Source of the DNA: Thermospira aquatica
Lineage (GTDB): Bacteria; Spirochaetota; Brevinematia; Brevinematales; Thermospiraceae
Length of the DNA stretch: 64,000 bases
Assembly (NCBI RefSeq): GCF_023525255.1
Contig: NZ_CP073355.1
Location: forward strand, 1,798,001 to 1,862,000
Direction of reading: 5' to 3'
Part shown: one piece after another, positions 52,750-61,249 of the stretch
Layout of the letters: the number at the start of each line of letters is the position of its first letter
Numbering within the stretch: position 1 is the first letter of the stretch
The notes under the pieces: generated by a model
What the model was told of the DNA's origin: nothing
The model's input: only the letters and a program-made list of their open reading frames with translations
Database searches by the model: none
Position numbers and translations under genes: made by a program

Positions 52750-54486
52750 TTGTTCTCAAAAAAACTTATTCTTTGTCTGGCGGTGATGGCAGGCCTCGAG
52801 GTTGGTTGGTCAGAGGTAACGGTATTTCATCTCGAGGAGGTGTTCCTTGGCGAGGTAGGAGATGAAGCTTTTCCCAAAGTATGGTCAGGGGCGTCTCGTC
52901 TTCATTGGGCGGGGGTCAAGTATCACGAGGTCTGGTTTCGTACTCGTGCTTTTATCAAGCCAGGAGATTTTTTCTATATCCCTTCGGTTGATCATGAGAT
53001 CACTCTCTATGTAGATAGAGAGAAGTGCTTCTCTTCTGGTGATCCAGAACTTTTTTCTTCTTCTTTTTCGCCTGTTCTTGTGGATTTTAAAGAAGTGAGT
53101 GGAGAGAAAGAGATTTTGTTACGTGTTCGATCTCGGACCTATTTTCTTGGAATACCGCGAATACCGCTACTTCTTGGTCAGAAGGAAGCAATTATTCGTG
53201 TTCTGGTGCAAAGGGATGTGTTTCTCTGGTTTATAGTGGCTCTTATATTTTTCTCTGCGTTAGCGGAACTGGCAGTTTTTTTCTGGTTAAATAGATTTTT
53301 TGTCAGCTGGCTATTCGGATTTGCAGTTACTATAGCGGTTTACCTTTCAATGCGATCACTGGCTAAATGGTGGATCCTTGGGAATTATCCTTTTCTCTAT
53401 GGCTATCTTGAATTGTGGAGCCTTTTTCTGATTCCCTTTTTTGTCTGGAGGATGGTGATAGCCCTTTTAAGGCTTGATCGGCCGTGGCATAGGTGGTTTT
53501 CTTATACCCTCTTTGGCTTCTGGGTGACGAGTGTGATGTGGTCTCTTTTTGATTTTCAGGTTTTAGTGAAAATTCTTTATCCTTTTGAGTTTTTTTTGCT
53601 TGTGTTTTTGCCTTTTTTACTTGGTTTTATGGTCTATCATGGAAGGAAAAACCGCTGGGCTTTAGAGGTTCTTCCTGGTTTTTGTGTGCTTGGGATAACT
53701 GCGGTACTGGATGTTTTGAGGGAACAAGGGTTTCTTGTGAGTGAGCATATTTACATTGCCTATGGATGGGTGGCGGTTTTTGTGAATTTTCTTGTTGTAG
53801 CAACAAGGCAGATGATAGCTGTGATACAGGAAAATAGAACCATGCTCAAGGAGATTCAGGGTCTTAATATTGAAATAGTGGATACCCAGAGGGAGATTGT
53901 GCTGCGTCTCAGTGAGATAGCCGAGGCACGTTCAAGAGAAACGGGGAACCATGTGCGCAGGGTGAGTGAATATGCGGCTCTTATTGCGAGGATGTGTGGA
54001 CTTTCTGAGGAAGAGATATCATTGATTCGTCTTACAGCCCCCATGCATGATATTGGGAAGCTTGCTATACCGGATGCTGTTCTTCACAAATCAGGAAAAC
54101 TTACCTCAAAAGAATTTGAGCTTATCAAAAAGCATACGTTATATGGCTATGAAATGCTCAAGAAGTCTTCGCGACCTATTTTCAAGGCAGCGGCGATTAT
54201 TGCCCTTGAACACCATGAGCGCATGGATGGGAAAGGATATCCTCATGGCAAGAAAGGAGAGGATATCCATCTGTATGCCAGGATTACGGCGGTTGCGGAT
54301 GTGTTTGATTCTTTGTCCTCGGATCGCTGTTACAAGAAGGCGTGGCCGTGGGATGAAGTGGTAGCGTATATGAAAGCAAATAGCGGCACTCAACTTGATG
54401 CTCGTCTTGTGGAATATCTTTTTTCTCAGGAAGAAAAGGTAAAACAAATTCAAAAGGAATATATGGATTTCTTTGAAGGGGCTTAG
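52750..54486 (+). CDS. Membrane HD-GYP cyclic-di-GMP phosphodiesterase with 7TM sensor region
   Basis: Protein of 578 residues. An N-terminal signal or membrane segment is followed by an extracytoplasmic beta-rich domain (to about 165) and about seven membrane helices (about 165-365), the 7TMR-DISM arrangement. A C-terminal HD-GYP domain has H433-D434 in PMHDIGKLAIP and HHERMDGKGYP with GYP at 496-498. All hallmark residues are present, so hydrolysis of c-di-GMP is expected. A TTG at 52750 is chosen as start because AAGGAG (52737-52742) is correctly spaced; a TTG at 52717 is an alternative. Confidence 0.87.
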   Translation: MFSKKLILCLAVMAGLEVGWSEVTVFHLEEVFLGEVGDEAFPKVWSGASRLHWAGVKYHEVWFRTRAFIKPGDFFYIPSVDHEITLYVDREKCFSSGDPELFSSSFSPVLVDFKEVSGEKEILLRVRSRTYFLGIPRIPLLLGQKEAIIRVLVQRDVFLWFIVALIFFSALAELAVFFWLNRFFVSWLFGFAVTIAVYLSMRSLAKWWILGNYPFLYGYLELWSLFLIPFFVWRMVIALLRLDRPWHRWFSYTLFGFWVTSVMWSLFDFQVLVKILYPFEFFLLVFLPFLLGFMVYHGRKNRWALEVLPGFCVLGITAVLDVLREQGFLVSEHIYIAYGWVAVFVNFLVVATRQMIAVIQENRTMLKEIQGLNIEIVDTQREIVLRLSEIAEARSRETGNHVRRVSEYAALIARMCGLSEEEISLIRLTAPMHDIGKLAIPDAVLHKSGKLTSKEFELIKKHTLYGYEMLKKSSRPIFKAAAIIALEHHERMDGKGYPHGKKGEDIHLYARITAVADVFDSLSSDRCYKKAWPWDEVVAYMKANSGTQLDARLVEYLFSQEEKVKQIQKEYMDFFEGA

Positions 54487-54487
54487 C

Positions 54488-55291
54488 ATGGAGTTGTTTC
54501 GTTTGGAGAATGTGTATTTAAAGTTAGAAGAAACAGAGATTCTTTCCGGAATTTCATGGGTTATCTCTCAAGGTGAGAAATGGGTGCTTTTCGGGAGAAA
54601 TGGGTCAGGGAAAAGCAGTCTTCTTCAGGTGATGTCGGGTTACCAGATGGCAACGAGAGGCAAAATCTGGCGTTTTGGACAGGAGGATGGAAAATCAGAC
54701 CTTAGAGAGCTTCGTTCTCGAATAGGCCTTGTCAATACGTGGTTGAAAGAGTCAATGCATCCCGGGGAAAAGGTTCTGGATGCGGTGATAAGCGGAAAGC
54801 ATGGATGGGTTGGGATGTATGCAGTGCCAGAGCCTGAGGAAAAAAAGGAGGCCTCGTATTGGCTTGAGCTGGTTCAGATGGAAGACAGAGCTGAAAGGCT
54901 TTTTGGTTCTCTCTCGGATGGGGAAAAGATGCGGGTTCTTATTGCCCGTGCTATGATGGCTCGTCCTGAGGTTCTGATCCTTGATGAGCCGTGCAGTCAT
55001 CTGGATATCCTTTCGAGAGAGTTTTTTCTTCTGAGTCTTGAAACGATAGCTAATCGTCATCCAGAGGTAGGTATGCTTATGGTCACGCATCATACCGAGG
55101 ATATTTTGCCTTTTTTTCAGTATATCCATATGCTCAAAGGAGGAAAAACCTTTTATCAAGGAGACGTTGAAAAAGGGATTACCTCTGAAGTTCTCTCTGA
55201 GGTGCTGGGGGTTGGAGTAGAGGTGATCCGCCCCTATGGAAGGTACGTATGTTTGGTAAAACCGGGTGGAGTCTCATTTATTTCTTATTAA
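54488..55291 (+). CDS. ABC transporter ATP-binding protein (solitary)
   Basis: ATPase of 267 residues. The Walker A motif is GRNGSGKS (residues 36-43), the signature is LSDGEKMRVLIARAM, the Walker B motif is VLILDEPCSHLD, and the switch His is in MLMVTHHTEDI. It resembles the ModF/YlmA-type duplicated or solitary ATPases. No permease is encoded nearby, so the partner and substrate are unknown. The start at 54488 follows AAGGGG, two bases after the HD-GYP stop codon. The 3' end overlaps the nuclease gene by 43 bp. Confidence 0.85.
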   Translation: MELFRLENVYLKLEETEILSGISWVISQGEKWVLFGRNGSGKSSLLQVMSGYQMATRGKIWRFGQEDGKSDLRELRSRIGLVNTWLKESMHPGEKVLDAVISGKHGWVGMYAVPEPEEKKEASYWLELVQMEDRAERLFGSLSDGEKMRVLIARAMMARPEVLILDEPCSHLDILSREFFLLSLETIANRHPEVGMLMVTHHTEDILPFFQYIHMLKGGKTFYQGDVEKGITSEVLSEVLGVGVEVIRPYGRYVCLVKPGGVSFISY

Positions 55292-55788
55292 TATTTGTGG
55301 CTTGTTCTTCGGGGATAAAAAACGCTCAACCAGTGGTGGCCGTTGAGGTTCAGGATGGTGACACCTGTGTGGTGGAAAGAGATGGCAAACAATGGGTGGT
55401 GCGACTTATCGGTATAGATGCCTGGGAAATTCACGCGAATCAGAGGCTGATACGGCAGGTTTTAAGTTGGAAAAAGAGGGGAATAGGAGTCACGTATGAG
55501 CAGGGGCTTCAATGGGGAAGTAACGGCTATATTTTTCTCAAGCAGCTTTTGCCTCCAGGATCTGAGGTACTCCTTGTGTCGTACGGGAAGGATCAGTATG
55601 GAAGGATTTTGGGAAGTCTGTATCTTTCTCATCGCTGGATAAACGAGGAGATGGTTCAGAGCGGTTGGGCAGTGGTTTATCTTCTTTTTTCGGAATTACC
55701 GCCAGAGGAACGAAAAAAACTAAGGGAAGCAGAAAAAAAGGCTCAAAGGCAAAAGCAAGGAATGTGGAAAAGTATTGATTTACCTTAA
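55249..55788 (+). CDS. Thermonuclease-family (SNase-like) lipoprotein
   Basis: Protein of 179 residues with a lipoprotein signal (YFLLIFVACSSG, Cys near residue 19). The staphylococcal nuclease fold is seen in VVAVEVQDGDTCVVERDG and VRLIGIDAWE, with a Glu in place of the catalytic region that follows. The later block is YGKDQYGRILGSLYL and the end is QGMWK. The typical catalytic Arg of RLIGIDAPE is present, but APE is AWE. It probably cleaves extracellular nucleic acids. It overlaps the ABC ATPase end by 43 bp and the convergent smpB end by four bases. Confidence 0.85.
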   Translation: MFGKTGWSLIYFLLIFVACSSGIKNAQPVVAVEVQDGDTCVVERDGKQWVVRLIGIDAWEIHANQRLIRQVLSWKKRGIGVTYEQGLQWGSNGYIFLKQLLPPGSEVLLVSYGKDQYGRILGSLYLSHRWINEEMVQSGWAVVYLLFSELPPEERKKLREAEKKAQRQKQGMWKSIDLP

Positions 55789-56255
55789 GGTCGGAAATCT
55801 TTTATCTCCTTATCCATTTCGCGTTTAATGTCACGTTCCTTCAGGGCTGCTTTTTTGTCGTGGAGTTTTTTCCCGCGGGCGACAGCGATTTCAAGCTTGG
55901 CGTATTTTCCTTTGATATAAAGCTTGGTGGGGACTATCGTGAGGCCTTTTTGCTGGATAGCCTGGCTGAGCTTGAGGATTTCTCGCTTGTGAAGGAGAAG
56001 ACGACGTTTACGGGTAGGATCATGATTAAAGATGTTACCGTGTCCGTAGGGACTGATATGCATATTGTGCACCCATGCCTCACCATCGCGGATGAGTACA
56101 AAACTATCCTTGAGATTGACAGCATGTTCACGCACAGACTTAATCTCTGTTCCTGTAAGTTCCAGGCCTGCCTCATAGGTCGAAAGGATCTCGTAGTCAT
56201 GAAATGCTTTGCGATTGACGGTTATTTCGGTGATGGGCTTGGGTTTCTGGCTCAT
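55785..56255 (-). CDS. smpB: SsrA-binding protein SmpB
   Basis: Protein of 156 residues required for trans-translation with tmRNA. Family blocks are NRKAFHDYEILSTYEAGLEL, GTEIKSVREHAVNLKDSF and the C-terminal RGKKLHDKKAALKERD. AAAGGAGC supports the start at 56255; the longer reading to 56321 overlaps the DUF3467 gene. The tmRNA gene itself was not found in the window. It is downstream of and probably cotranscribed with the DUF3467 gene (10-bp gap). Confidence 0.95.
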   Translation of the reverse strand: MSQKPKPITEITVNRKAFHDYEILSTYEAGLELTGTEIKSVREHAVNLKDSFVLIRDGEAWVHNMHISPYGHGNIFNHDPTRKRRLLLHKREILKLSQAIQQKGLTIVPTKLYIKGKYAKLEIAVARGKKLHDKKAALKERDIKREMDKEIKDFRP

Positions 56256-56265
56256 GGAAGCTCCT

Positions 56266-56550
56266 TTAGTGGATATTGTCCTTTTCCTGAGGAAGCATGA
56301 GAGGGCCAAAATTTTCCTCATAGGTTTGAATGTTGTTTTCCAGAGCCTTGAGAAGCATTTTGGCGTTTCGTGGTGTCATGATAATGCGGGATACAATGTG
56401 AGCTTCTTCTTTTCCCGGAAGTGTCTGAGCAAAGTCTAAGACGACCTCCTCAGGAGAATGAGAAATAATAGCGATATTAGAATAGTGAACGATATCCTCT
56501 CCTTCTGGGAGATGAATTTTGAGGTTCTTGACGTTTTTTTCTGTACTCAT
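56266..56550 (-). CDS. DUF3467 family protein
   Basis: Small protein of 94 residues with YSNIAIISHSPEEVVLDFAQ and SRIIMTPRNAKMLLKALENN, followed by TYEENFGPL, the pattern of DUF3467. The function is unknown. AAGGAG precedes the ATG at 56550. It has a promoter at 56590-56618 and is followed by smpB. Confidence 0.85.
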   Translation of the reverse strand: MSTEKNVKNLKIHLPEGEDIVHYSNIAIISHSPEEVVLDFAQTLPGKEEAHIVSRIIMTPRNAKMLLKALENNIQTYEENFGPLMLPQEKDNIH

Positions 56551-56589
56551 GTTTCTCTCCTTCATGATCTTCTTGTTTTAGAAAGTTAC

Positions 56590-56618
56590 ATTATAACATA
56601 CCAAAAGATAAAAAACAA
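56590..56618 (-). promoter_or_regulatory. Promoter of the DUF3467-smpB operon
   Basis: On the minus strand, TTGTTT (56613-56618) and TATAAT (56590-56595) are 17 bp apart. Confidence 0.6.
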
Positions 56619-56724
56619 ATTTCTTGGAAGAGCAACACACTATCTTTTTTTCACGATAAAATTCAAATGCTTGTATTTTTATGAAGCTTGTAGAGAAGAT
56701 ATTAAACAAGGCCTTGAAAGCGCT

Positions 56725-57060
56725 TTACCGAAAAGAGAGAAATGCCTCATCCAGAGTGGCATAGACATGACAGAGAGGCAGAAGAGAGGTGTCTTCGAGA
56801 AGTGAAATTATTTGTGGAGATGGTCCTACCAGGCGAACTCTTGTATTGTGAACAAGGGCCTCTCGAATAACGGAAGCAAGCAGTCCCAGAGCCATAGAGC
56901 CCATCCAGCTTACTTCAGAGAGATCAAAAATAAAAAGAAACCGCCCTTCTGACAATTTTTTTTCTACGAATTTCACAGCTGGTGAAAGATTTTCAGCGGA
57001 GAGATGCCCTTTGAGTCGAACCACAACAACTCCATCTTTTTCAAAAAACTGTTCTAACAT
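56725..57060 (-). CDS. STAS-domain anti-sigma-factor antagonist-like protein
   Basis: Single-domain STAS protein of 111 residues. The motif around the usual phospho-Ser reads FDLSEVSWMGSMALGLLASV, with Ser at the expected DSSG-like position (MGS), and the N-terminal strands GVVVVRLKGHLSAEN are typical. Such proteins act in partner-switching with an anti-sigma kinase; none is in the window. GAGG precedes the start. It lies downstream of the CBM48 gene, beyond a terminator; no separate promoter is evident. Confidence 0.85.
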   Translation of the reverse strand: MLEQFFEKDGVVVVRLKGHLSAENLSPAVKFVEKKLSEGRFLFIFDLSEVSWMGSMALGLLASVIREALVHNTRVRLVGPSPQIISLLEDTSLLPLCHVYATLDEAFLSFR

Positions 57061-57079
57061 GACCGCCTCTTTTTTTGAA

Positions 57080-57125
57080 AAATTAAAAATAAACCCCCTT
57101 CTTTCAAAAAAAGAAAGAAGGGGGG
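57080..57125 (-). terminator. Rho-independent terminator after the CBM48 gene
   Basis: CCCCCTTCTTTC (57094-57105) pairs perfectly with GAAAGAAGGGGG (57113-57124) around seven As. On the minus strand it is followed by ATTTTTAATTTTT. Confidence 0.85.
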
Positions 57126-57131
57126 AATACT

Positions 57132-57722
57132 TTAGTTACCTTCGTAAACAAAGTAAGAGTTGTAACCGTCGAAGCCATCGAGATCCTTGTTGGGATTGAT
57201 GGGATCTTCGAGGTAGAGATAATCCTGGGGCTTTCCGTCTTTTGCTTTGTACTGGACACCAACATCGATAACAAACTTGTAGCGAAGCTGCATCTTTTCA
57301 CCGGGCTTGATGACGAAAGGTACAAGGATTTTGGTGTACCAGGTATCAGGATTTTTGGAAGTAGGTTCGAGCTTGTTGGGGATTTCACTGGCGAAGGTTG
57401 CCCATCCATTGAAATCACCAAATACACAGATAGCCTTTACTTTGTTCTTAGAAAGAAGATCATAGTGCTGTTCATAGTGAGCCAAGATCTCTTCCAATTT
57501 AGCCTTTTTGCGAGGATTTTTTTCCTTCGCAATCTGATTCTTTGTCACCTGGATCTGATCCTTTGCAAACTGGATCAAGTAAGGGACATTCACACGAAAG
57601 CGCACGTAAATGGTGTTGCCCTTTTTCTCCATGATTTCGTAGCTCACATAATCTTTGGTAAGAGCTGCGAAAAGAGAGCTACTGATCAACGAGAGGGCAA
57701 GAAATAACCAGAGTCTTTTCAT
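57132..57722 (-). CDS. Exported CBM48/glycogen-binding-like protein
   Basis: Protein of 196 residues with a signal peptide (MKRLWLFLALSLISSSLFA). Its C-terminal half reads VKAICVFGDFNGWATFASEI, PFVIKPGEKMQLRYKFVID and LYLEDPINPNKD, which is the E-set/CBM48 pattern of starch-active enzymes and AMPK-like proteins. No catalytic domain is present. It probably binds maltodextrin or starch and may assist the divergently encoded amylase. AAAAGGAGGA precedes the ATG at 57722. Its promoter shares an 11-bp core with the amylase promoter. Confidence 0.82.
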   Translation of the reverse strand: MKRLWLFLALSLISSSLFAALTKDYVSYEIMEKKGNTIYVRFRVNVPYLIQFAKDQIQVTKNQIAKEKNPRKKAKLEEILAHYEQHYDLLSKNKVKAICVFGDFNGWATFASEIPNKLEPTSKNPDTWYTKILVPFVIKPGEKMQLRYKFVIDVGVQYKAKDGKPQDYLYLEDPINPNKDLDGFDGYNSYFVYEGN

Positions 57723-57758
57723 AGTTTCCTCCTTTTGGATATAATTTTTCCTATATAT

Positions 57759-57786
57759 ACTATACCACAAAATTGGAAAAAGTCAA
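57759..57786 (-). promoter_or_regulatory. Promoter of the CBM48 gene
   Basis: On the minus strand, TTGACT (57781-57786) and TATAGT (57759-57764) are 16 bp apart, within the core GGTATAGTATA. Confidence 0.65.
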
Positions 57787-57953
57787 GTAGAAAAAGAGAG
57801 ATTTTTTGGATAAATGTTATGAGAGTGATGAGTTCTTCATTCTGTTTACGAATGAATGAGAGGAATCTTCTCAAGGGGGAAAATATGTTTTGAGGGACAA
57901 GATATCTTTTGTTTGAGATGAATTTTCTATAAAATCTTTTGCTGAGAAAAGAT

Positions 57954-57982
57954 TTGACTTTTTTTTTTATCTATGGTATAGT
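57954..57982 (+). promoter_or_regulatory. Promoter of the amylase gene
   Basis: TTGACT (57954-57959) and TATAGT (57977-57982) are 17 bp apart. The core GGTATAGTATA is identical to that of the divergent CBM48 promoter. The interval 57790-57950 between the two shows nothing else recognisable. Confidence 0.7.
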
Positions 57983-58016
57983 ATAGCCGAAAAGATAAAT
58001 TTTTAAGGAGGCACAA

Positions 58017-59687
58017 ATGAAGCGTATTCTTGTGGGGCTGCTTTTTCCTGTTTTGATGTTTGGGGCAAGCTGGGTGAATGGGGCTACGTTTTATCAGATC
58101 TTTCCTCTGAGTTTCTATGATGCCGATGGAGATGGGAAAGGCGATCTCAAGGGCATAACAGAAAAGCTGGACTACCTTACCAATCTCGGTGTGACAGCTA
58201 TCTGGCTTAATCCGATTTTTTTGGCCAAGGACTATCATGGGTATAACACGATTGATTATTACCAGATTGATCCTCGTCTCGGCAATATGGAAGATTTTGA
58301 CAGAATGGTAGCTGAAGCCCACAAACGAGGGATAAAGGTTATTCTCGATTTGGTGATTAACCATACAGCTATCCAGCATCCCTGGTTTGTAGATGGTGTC
58401 ACCAATCAAAAGTCGCCTTATACGAACTACTACGTATGGTCGAAGACAAAACTTTCCTGGCCTAATCCAACAGGGAGTACGACCCAGCCGGCGTGGAATC
58501 TTTACAGCGGGACAAACTCCTGGAGAAATGGTCAGTATTACTATGCAGCATTTAACCTTAATGTGCCAGATTTAAATCTTAAAAATCCCCAGGTTGTGGA
58601 GGAAGTGAAAAAGATAGTAAAGTTCTGGCTGGATAAGGGAGTGGATGGATTCCGCCTGGATGCAGCTCGTTACTACATCGAAAAAGGCGAGGGAGAACAG
58701 ACAGATACTCCTGAAACCATTGAGTTTATTGACAAACTTGTTCGCTATATCAAGAGTGTGAATCCCGAGGCTTATGTTGTAGCCGAGGTTTTTGCCCCCA
58801 TGGAAATCTGTGCACAGTACTACAAAGGAGAAGGGGGTTTGGATGCCGTGTTTAACTTTGATTTTGGAGGGACTGGAGATAAAGCAGTGTATCCTTTCCT
58901 CTTAACAGGAAGAACAGCAACGCTACGGACGGCTTTAGAAAAGTATGCTACGGTAGCCAAGAAGGGAGTTCCTTCCCAGTTTTTTGCGATGTTTCTCTCT
59001 AACCATGATACGGGGAGACTCTCTGAAAAGGTAAAACAGGTTGCCAAGCAAAAATTGGCGGCGGTGCTCCAGTTTACGCTTCCCGGCGGTGCGCCCTACG
59101 TGTATTATGGGGATGAGATAGGGCAGCTTCACGGAAGCAAGAAGAGTAGGGGTGGCGGAGACTCAGAAAAACGTTATCCCCTCTGGTGGAGTGATGAAGA
59201 AAAGACGGGAGGATTTAGTTCTGGTGGCAAGTCCTGGGTGGTGATAATGCAGCCCGAGTACTATCTGACAAACAAGATAAATATCAAAGCCTATCAGCAG
59301 GATAAACAATCCCTCTGGTATACCTACCAGAAGCTTATCACTATGCGAAAAAAGTATCCCGCTCTCCAGAGTGGAGCGTTTGTCGATTTGCCTTTTGAAC
59401 AGGCAAAGGAAAAGGGGCTCGACTCTGTTCTGACCTATGCTCGGGTGACAGATAACCAGGTGGTTGTGGTCATTATCAACGGAAGTTCATCCAAGGCCTC
59501 TCTCAAAGAGATTGTGAATCTCCCGGTGATGAAAACCGGTCAGTGGAAATACGTTGATGGAATCTCCTCCCAGGATCAAACCAAGCCTGTTCCCAAGAAT
59601 TTACAGGAATCAGTTGTAAAGGGGGAGTGGAATGTGACCTTGAAGGGTAATGAGTTTGCCATAATGGTGTTTGAAAAGACAAAGTAG
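58017..59687 (+). CDS. Secreted GH13 alpha-amylase
   Basis: Protein of 556 residues with a signal peptide (MKRILVGLLFPVLMFGASW). The GH13 barrel starts at YQIFPLSFYDADGDGKGDLK. Conserved regions are VILDLVINHT (region I), GFRLDAARYY with nucleophile D215 (II), VVAEVF with acid/base E257 (III) and FLSNHD with D331 (IV). A C-terminal beta domain ends the protein. It should hydrolyse alpha-1,4-glucans outside the cytoplasm. It has its own promoter; a small membrane protein gene follows 10 bp downstream. Confidence 0.94.
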   Translation: MKRILVGLLFPVLMFGASWVNGATFYQIFPLSFYDADGDGKGDLKGITEKLDYLTNLGVTAIWLNPIFLAKDYHGYNTIDYYQIDPRLGNMEDFDRMVAEAHKRGIKVILDLVINHTAIQHPWFVDGVTNQKSPYTNYYVWSKTKLSWPNPTGSTTQPAWNLYSGTNSWRNGQYYYAAFNLNVPDLNLKNPQVVEEVKKIVKFWLDKGVDGFRLDAARYYIEKGEGEQTDTPETIEFIDKLVRYIKSVNPEAYVVAEVFAPMEICAQYYKGEGGLDAVFNFDFGGTGDKAVYPFLLTGRTATLRTALEKYATVAKKGVPSQFFAMFLSNHDTGRLSEKVKQVAKQKLAAVLQFTLPGGAPYVYYGDEIGQLHGSKKSRGGGDSEKRYPLWWSDEEKTGGFSSGGKSWVVIMQPEYYLTNKINIKAYQQDKQSLWYTYQKLITMRKKYPALQSGAFVDLPFEQAKEKGLDSVLTYARVTDNQVVVVIINGSSSKASLKEIVNLPVMKTGQWKYVDGISSQDQTKPVPKNLQESVVKGEWNVTLKGNEFAIMVFEKTK

Positions 59688-59697
59688 GAGGAAGACG

Positions 59698-60141
59698 ATG
59701 ATAGCAGTATTTTTGGTTTTTGTTATTTTGTTGTGGTATAGTTTTTTTATGACATTGGGTCAGCAAAAGACGATTCTCAATGTTGAAACAAATCCTTCGC
59801 TAAAAAATTTTTACGATAAATGTGATGCTATAGCCGAGAAGGGAAGTTTCCGTTTTATAATGGGACTGGCAGGTCTTGTGTTTGGTGTGTGGAATCTTTT
59901 TGCCCCTGATTTTGGGCATCCTGAGTATGGTCCGACGCTATTTGGAGCCTTGATTCCTTCTGCTATTCTTCTTTTGAATGGTCTGGTATGGTATGAAAAT
60001 GTTGTAGATCTTTTTAATATTACTGATGAACAAAAACAGTCGTATCACCGTTTTATCGAGGCTTACAAGCCGTGGGGAGGCCTTATCACTTTTATTGTGG
60101 CATGGCTTCATCTTGCCCTCGCCAAGGTGGTTTTCTTCTGA
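59698..60141 (+). CDS. Hypothetical membrane protein
   Basis: Protein of 147 residues with four predicted membrane segments: IAVFLVFVILLWYSFFM near the N-terminus, MGLAGLVFGVWNLF, TLFGALIPSAILLL and the C-terminal WGGLITFIVAWLHLALA. No known family was recognised. GGAGGAAGACG precedes the ATG, 10 bp after the amylase stop, so it is cotranscribed with the amylase and ended by the terminator at 60168. Confidence 0.75.
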   Translation: MIAVFLVFVILLWYSFFMTLGQQKTILNVETNPSLKNFYDKCDAIAEKGSFRFIMGLAGLVFGVWNLFAPDFGHPEYGPTLFGALIPSAILLLNGLVWYENVVDLFNITDEQKQSYHRFIEAYKPWGGLITFIVAWLHLALAKVVFF

Positions 60142-60167
60142 CATGAGAGTGTGATGAATGGTTTTCA

Positions 60168-60195
60168 GGGCGGAGAATATCCGCCCTTTTTTTTT
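60168..60195 (+). terminator. Rho-independent terminator of the amylase operon
   Basis: GGGCGGA (60168-60174) pairs with TCCGCCC (60180-60186) around a five-base loop and is followed by nine Ts. Confidence 0.9.
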
Positions 60196-60220
60196 AAGGT
60201 TTTTTGTTTTTTGCCGATAG
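60195..60220 (+). promoter_or_regulatory. Sigma-28 (FliA)-type promoter of the flgB operon
   Basis: TAAGGTTT (60195-60202) and GCCGATAG (60213-60220) lie 10 bp apart, one base shorter than the usual N11 of TAAAGTTT-N11-GCCGATAA. It lies 37 bp before flgB, directly after a terminator, and no sigma-70 pair is obvious here. Confidence 0.55.
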
Positions 60221-60257
60221 ACAAAACAAGAGAAAAAGAATTGGAGGGAGGAAAGCC

Positions 60258-60680
60258 ATGCTTTTTGGGACAAACAGTGATTTTGGCAAGAAGATGGAGA
60301 TCTTCCGGATGAGTTTACAGGCGACATCGCTTAGGCGACAGGTTATAGCAGACAACATCGCCAACGCCGATACCCCATTTTTCAAACGGGCTGAGGTGAC
60401 ATTTGAGTCCCAGCTCAAGCGTGCTCTTGATTCGGAGAGAAAAGAATCTTTTCCAGCTCTTCTTACTGACAAACGGCACATGGCTTTTGAGGAATATATT
60501 GATTATCGTGGTGTCAAACCCCAGATACGTATCGAATACGACTCCAACTATCGTAATGATAAAAACAATGTTGATATTGACAAAGAGATGACCGATGCAA
60601 CAAAAAATGCCATGCAATACAACGCTCTTCTAGAGGCGTATTCAAGAAATATTCGGATCCTTGATACGGTGATGAGGTAG
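60258..60680 (+). CDS. flgB: Flagellar basal-body rod protein FlgB
   Basis: Proximal rod subunit of the periplasmic flagellum, 140 residues. The flagellar rod/hook N-terminal motif is RRQVIADNIANADTPFFKR and the C-terminal heptad region ends in YNALLEAYSRNIRILDTVM. The start at 60258 is chosen because GGAGGGAGG lies just upstream. It is the first gene of the flgB-flgC-fliE-fliF-fliG operon. Confidence 0.95.
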   Translation: MLFGTNSDFGKKMEIFRMSLQATSLRRQVIADNIANADTPFFKRAEVTFESQLKRALDSERKESFPALLTDKRHMAFEEYIDYRGVKPQIRIEYDSNYRNDKNNVDIDKEMTDATKNAMQYNALLEAYSRNIRILDTVMR

Positions 60681-60692
60681 TAAGGAGGCTGT

Positions 60693-61148
60693 ATGGGAAT
60701 GTTTAGCGTTTTAAATATCAGTGGCAGCGGATTAACCGCTCAGAGACTCAGGCTTGATGTGATAGCCAACAATATTGCCAACGCCACCTCAACCCGCACG
60801 ACAGAGGGCGGGCCTTTTCAGCGATCAAGGGTGGTTCTTCGACCGATAAACGATCGCCTCACCTTTAAGTCTCATCTTTTACCGGATGCTCTCGAGCCCG
60901 GTGTTGGTGAGGGAGTTCGGGTACTCAAGATTGAAAAAGATGAAAAACCCCCAAGAATGGTTTACGATCCGACCCACCCTGATGCGATCAAATCAGGAAA
61001 ATGGAAAGGCTATGTCATGTACCCGAATGTCAACATTGTAGAAGAGATGGTGGATATGATTTCCGCCAACCGAAGTTACGAAGCCAATGTAACCATGATT
61101 AATTCAGCTCGACAGATGTTTGAAAAGGCACTTTCCCTGGGTAAGTAA
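60693..61148 (+). CDS. flgC: Flagellar basal-body rod protein FlgC
   Basis: Rod subunit of 151 residues. The N-terminal motif is RLDVIANNIANATSTRTTEG, and the C-terminal motif is YVMYPNVNIVEEMVDMISA with NRSYEANVTMINSARQMF. AAGGAGG precedes the start, 12 bp after flgB. Confidence 0.96.
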   Translation: MGMFSVLNISGSGLTAQRLRLDVIANNIANATSTRTTEGGPFQRSRVVLRPINDRLTFKSHLLPDALEPGVGEGVRVLKIEKDEKPPRMVYDPTHPDAIKSGKWKGYVMYPNVNIVEEMVDMISANRSYEANVTMINSARQMFEKALSLGK

Positions 61149-61179
61149 AAAATTTTTTTATAAAAAAGCGCTAAAATAC

Positions 61180-61207
61180 TTGCAAAATTTAAAATTTGTG
61201 TCATAAT
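61180..61207 (+). promoter_or_regulatory. Possible internal promoter before fliE
   Basis: TTGCAA (61180-61185) and CATAAT (61202-61207) are 16 bp apart in the 101-bp AT-rich gap between flgC and fliE. Confidence 0.4.
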
Positions 61208-61249
61208 AGAATAGTAGTAATTTTTTGTCTACTAGAGGAGGGAGTTTGT

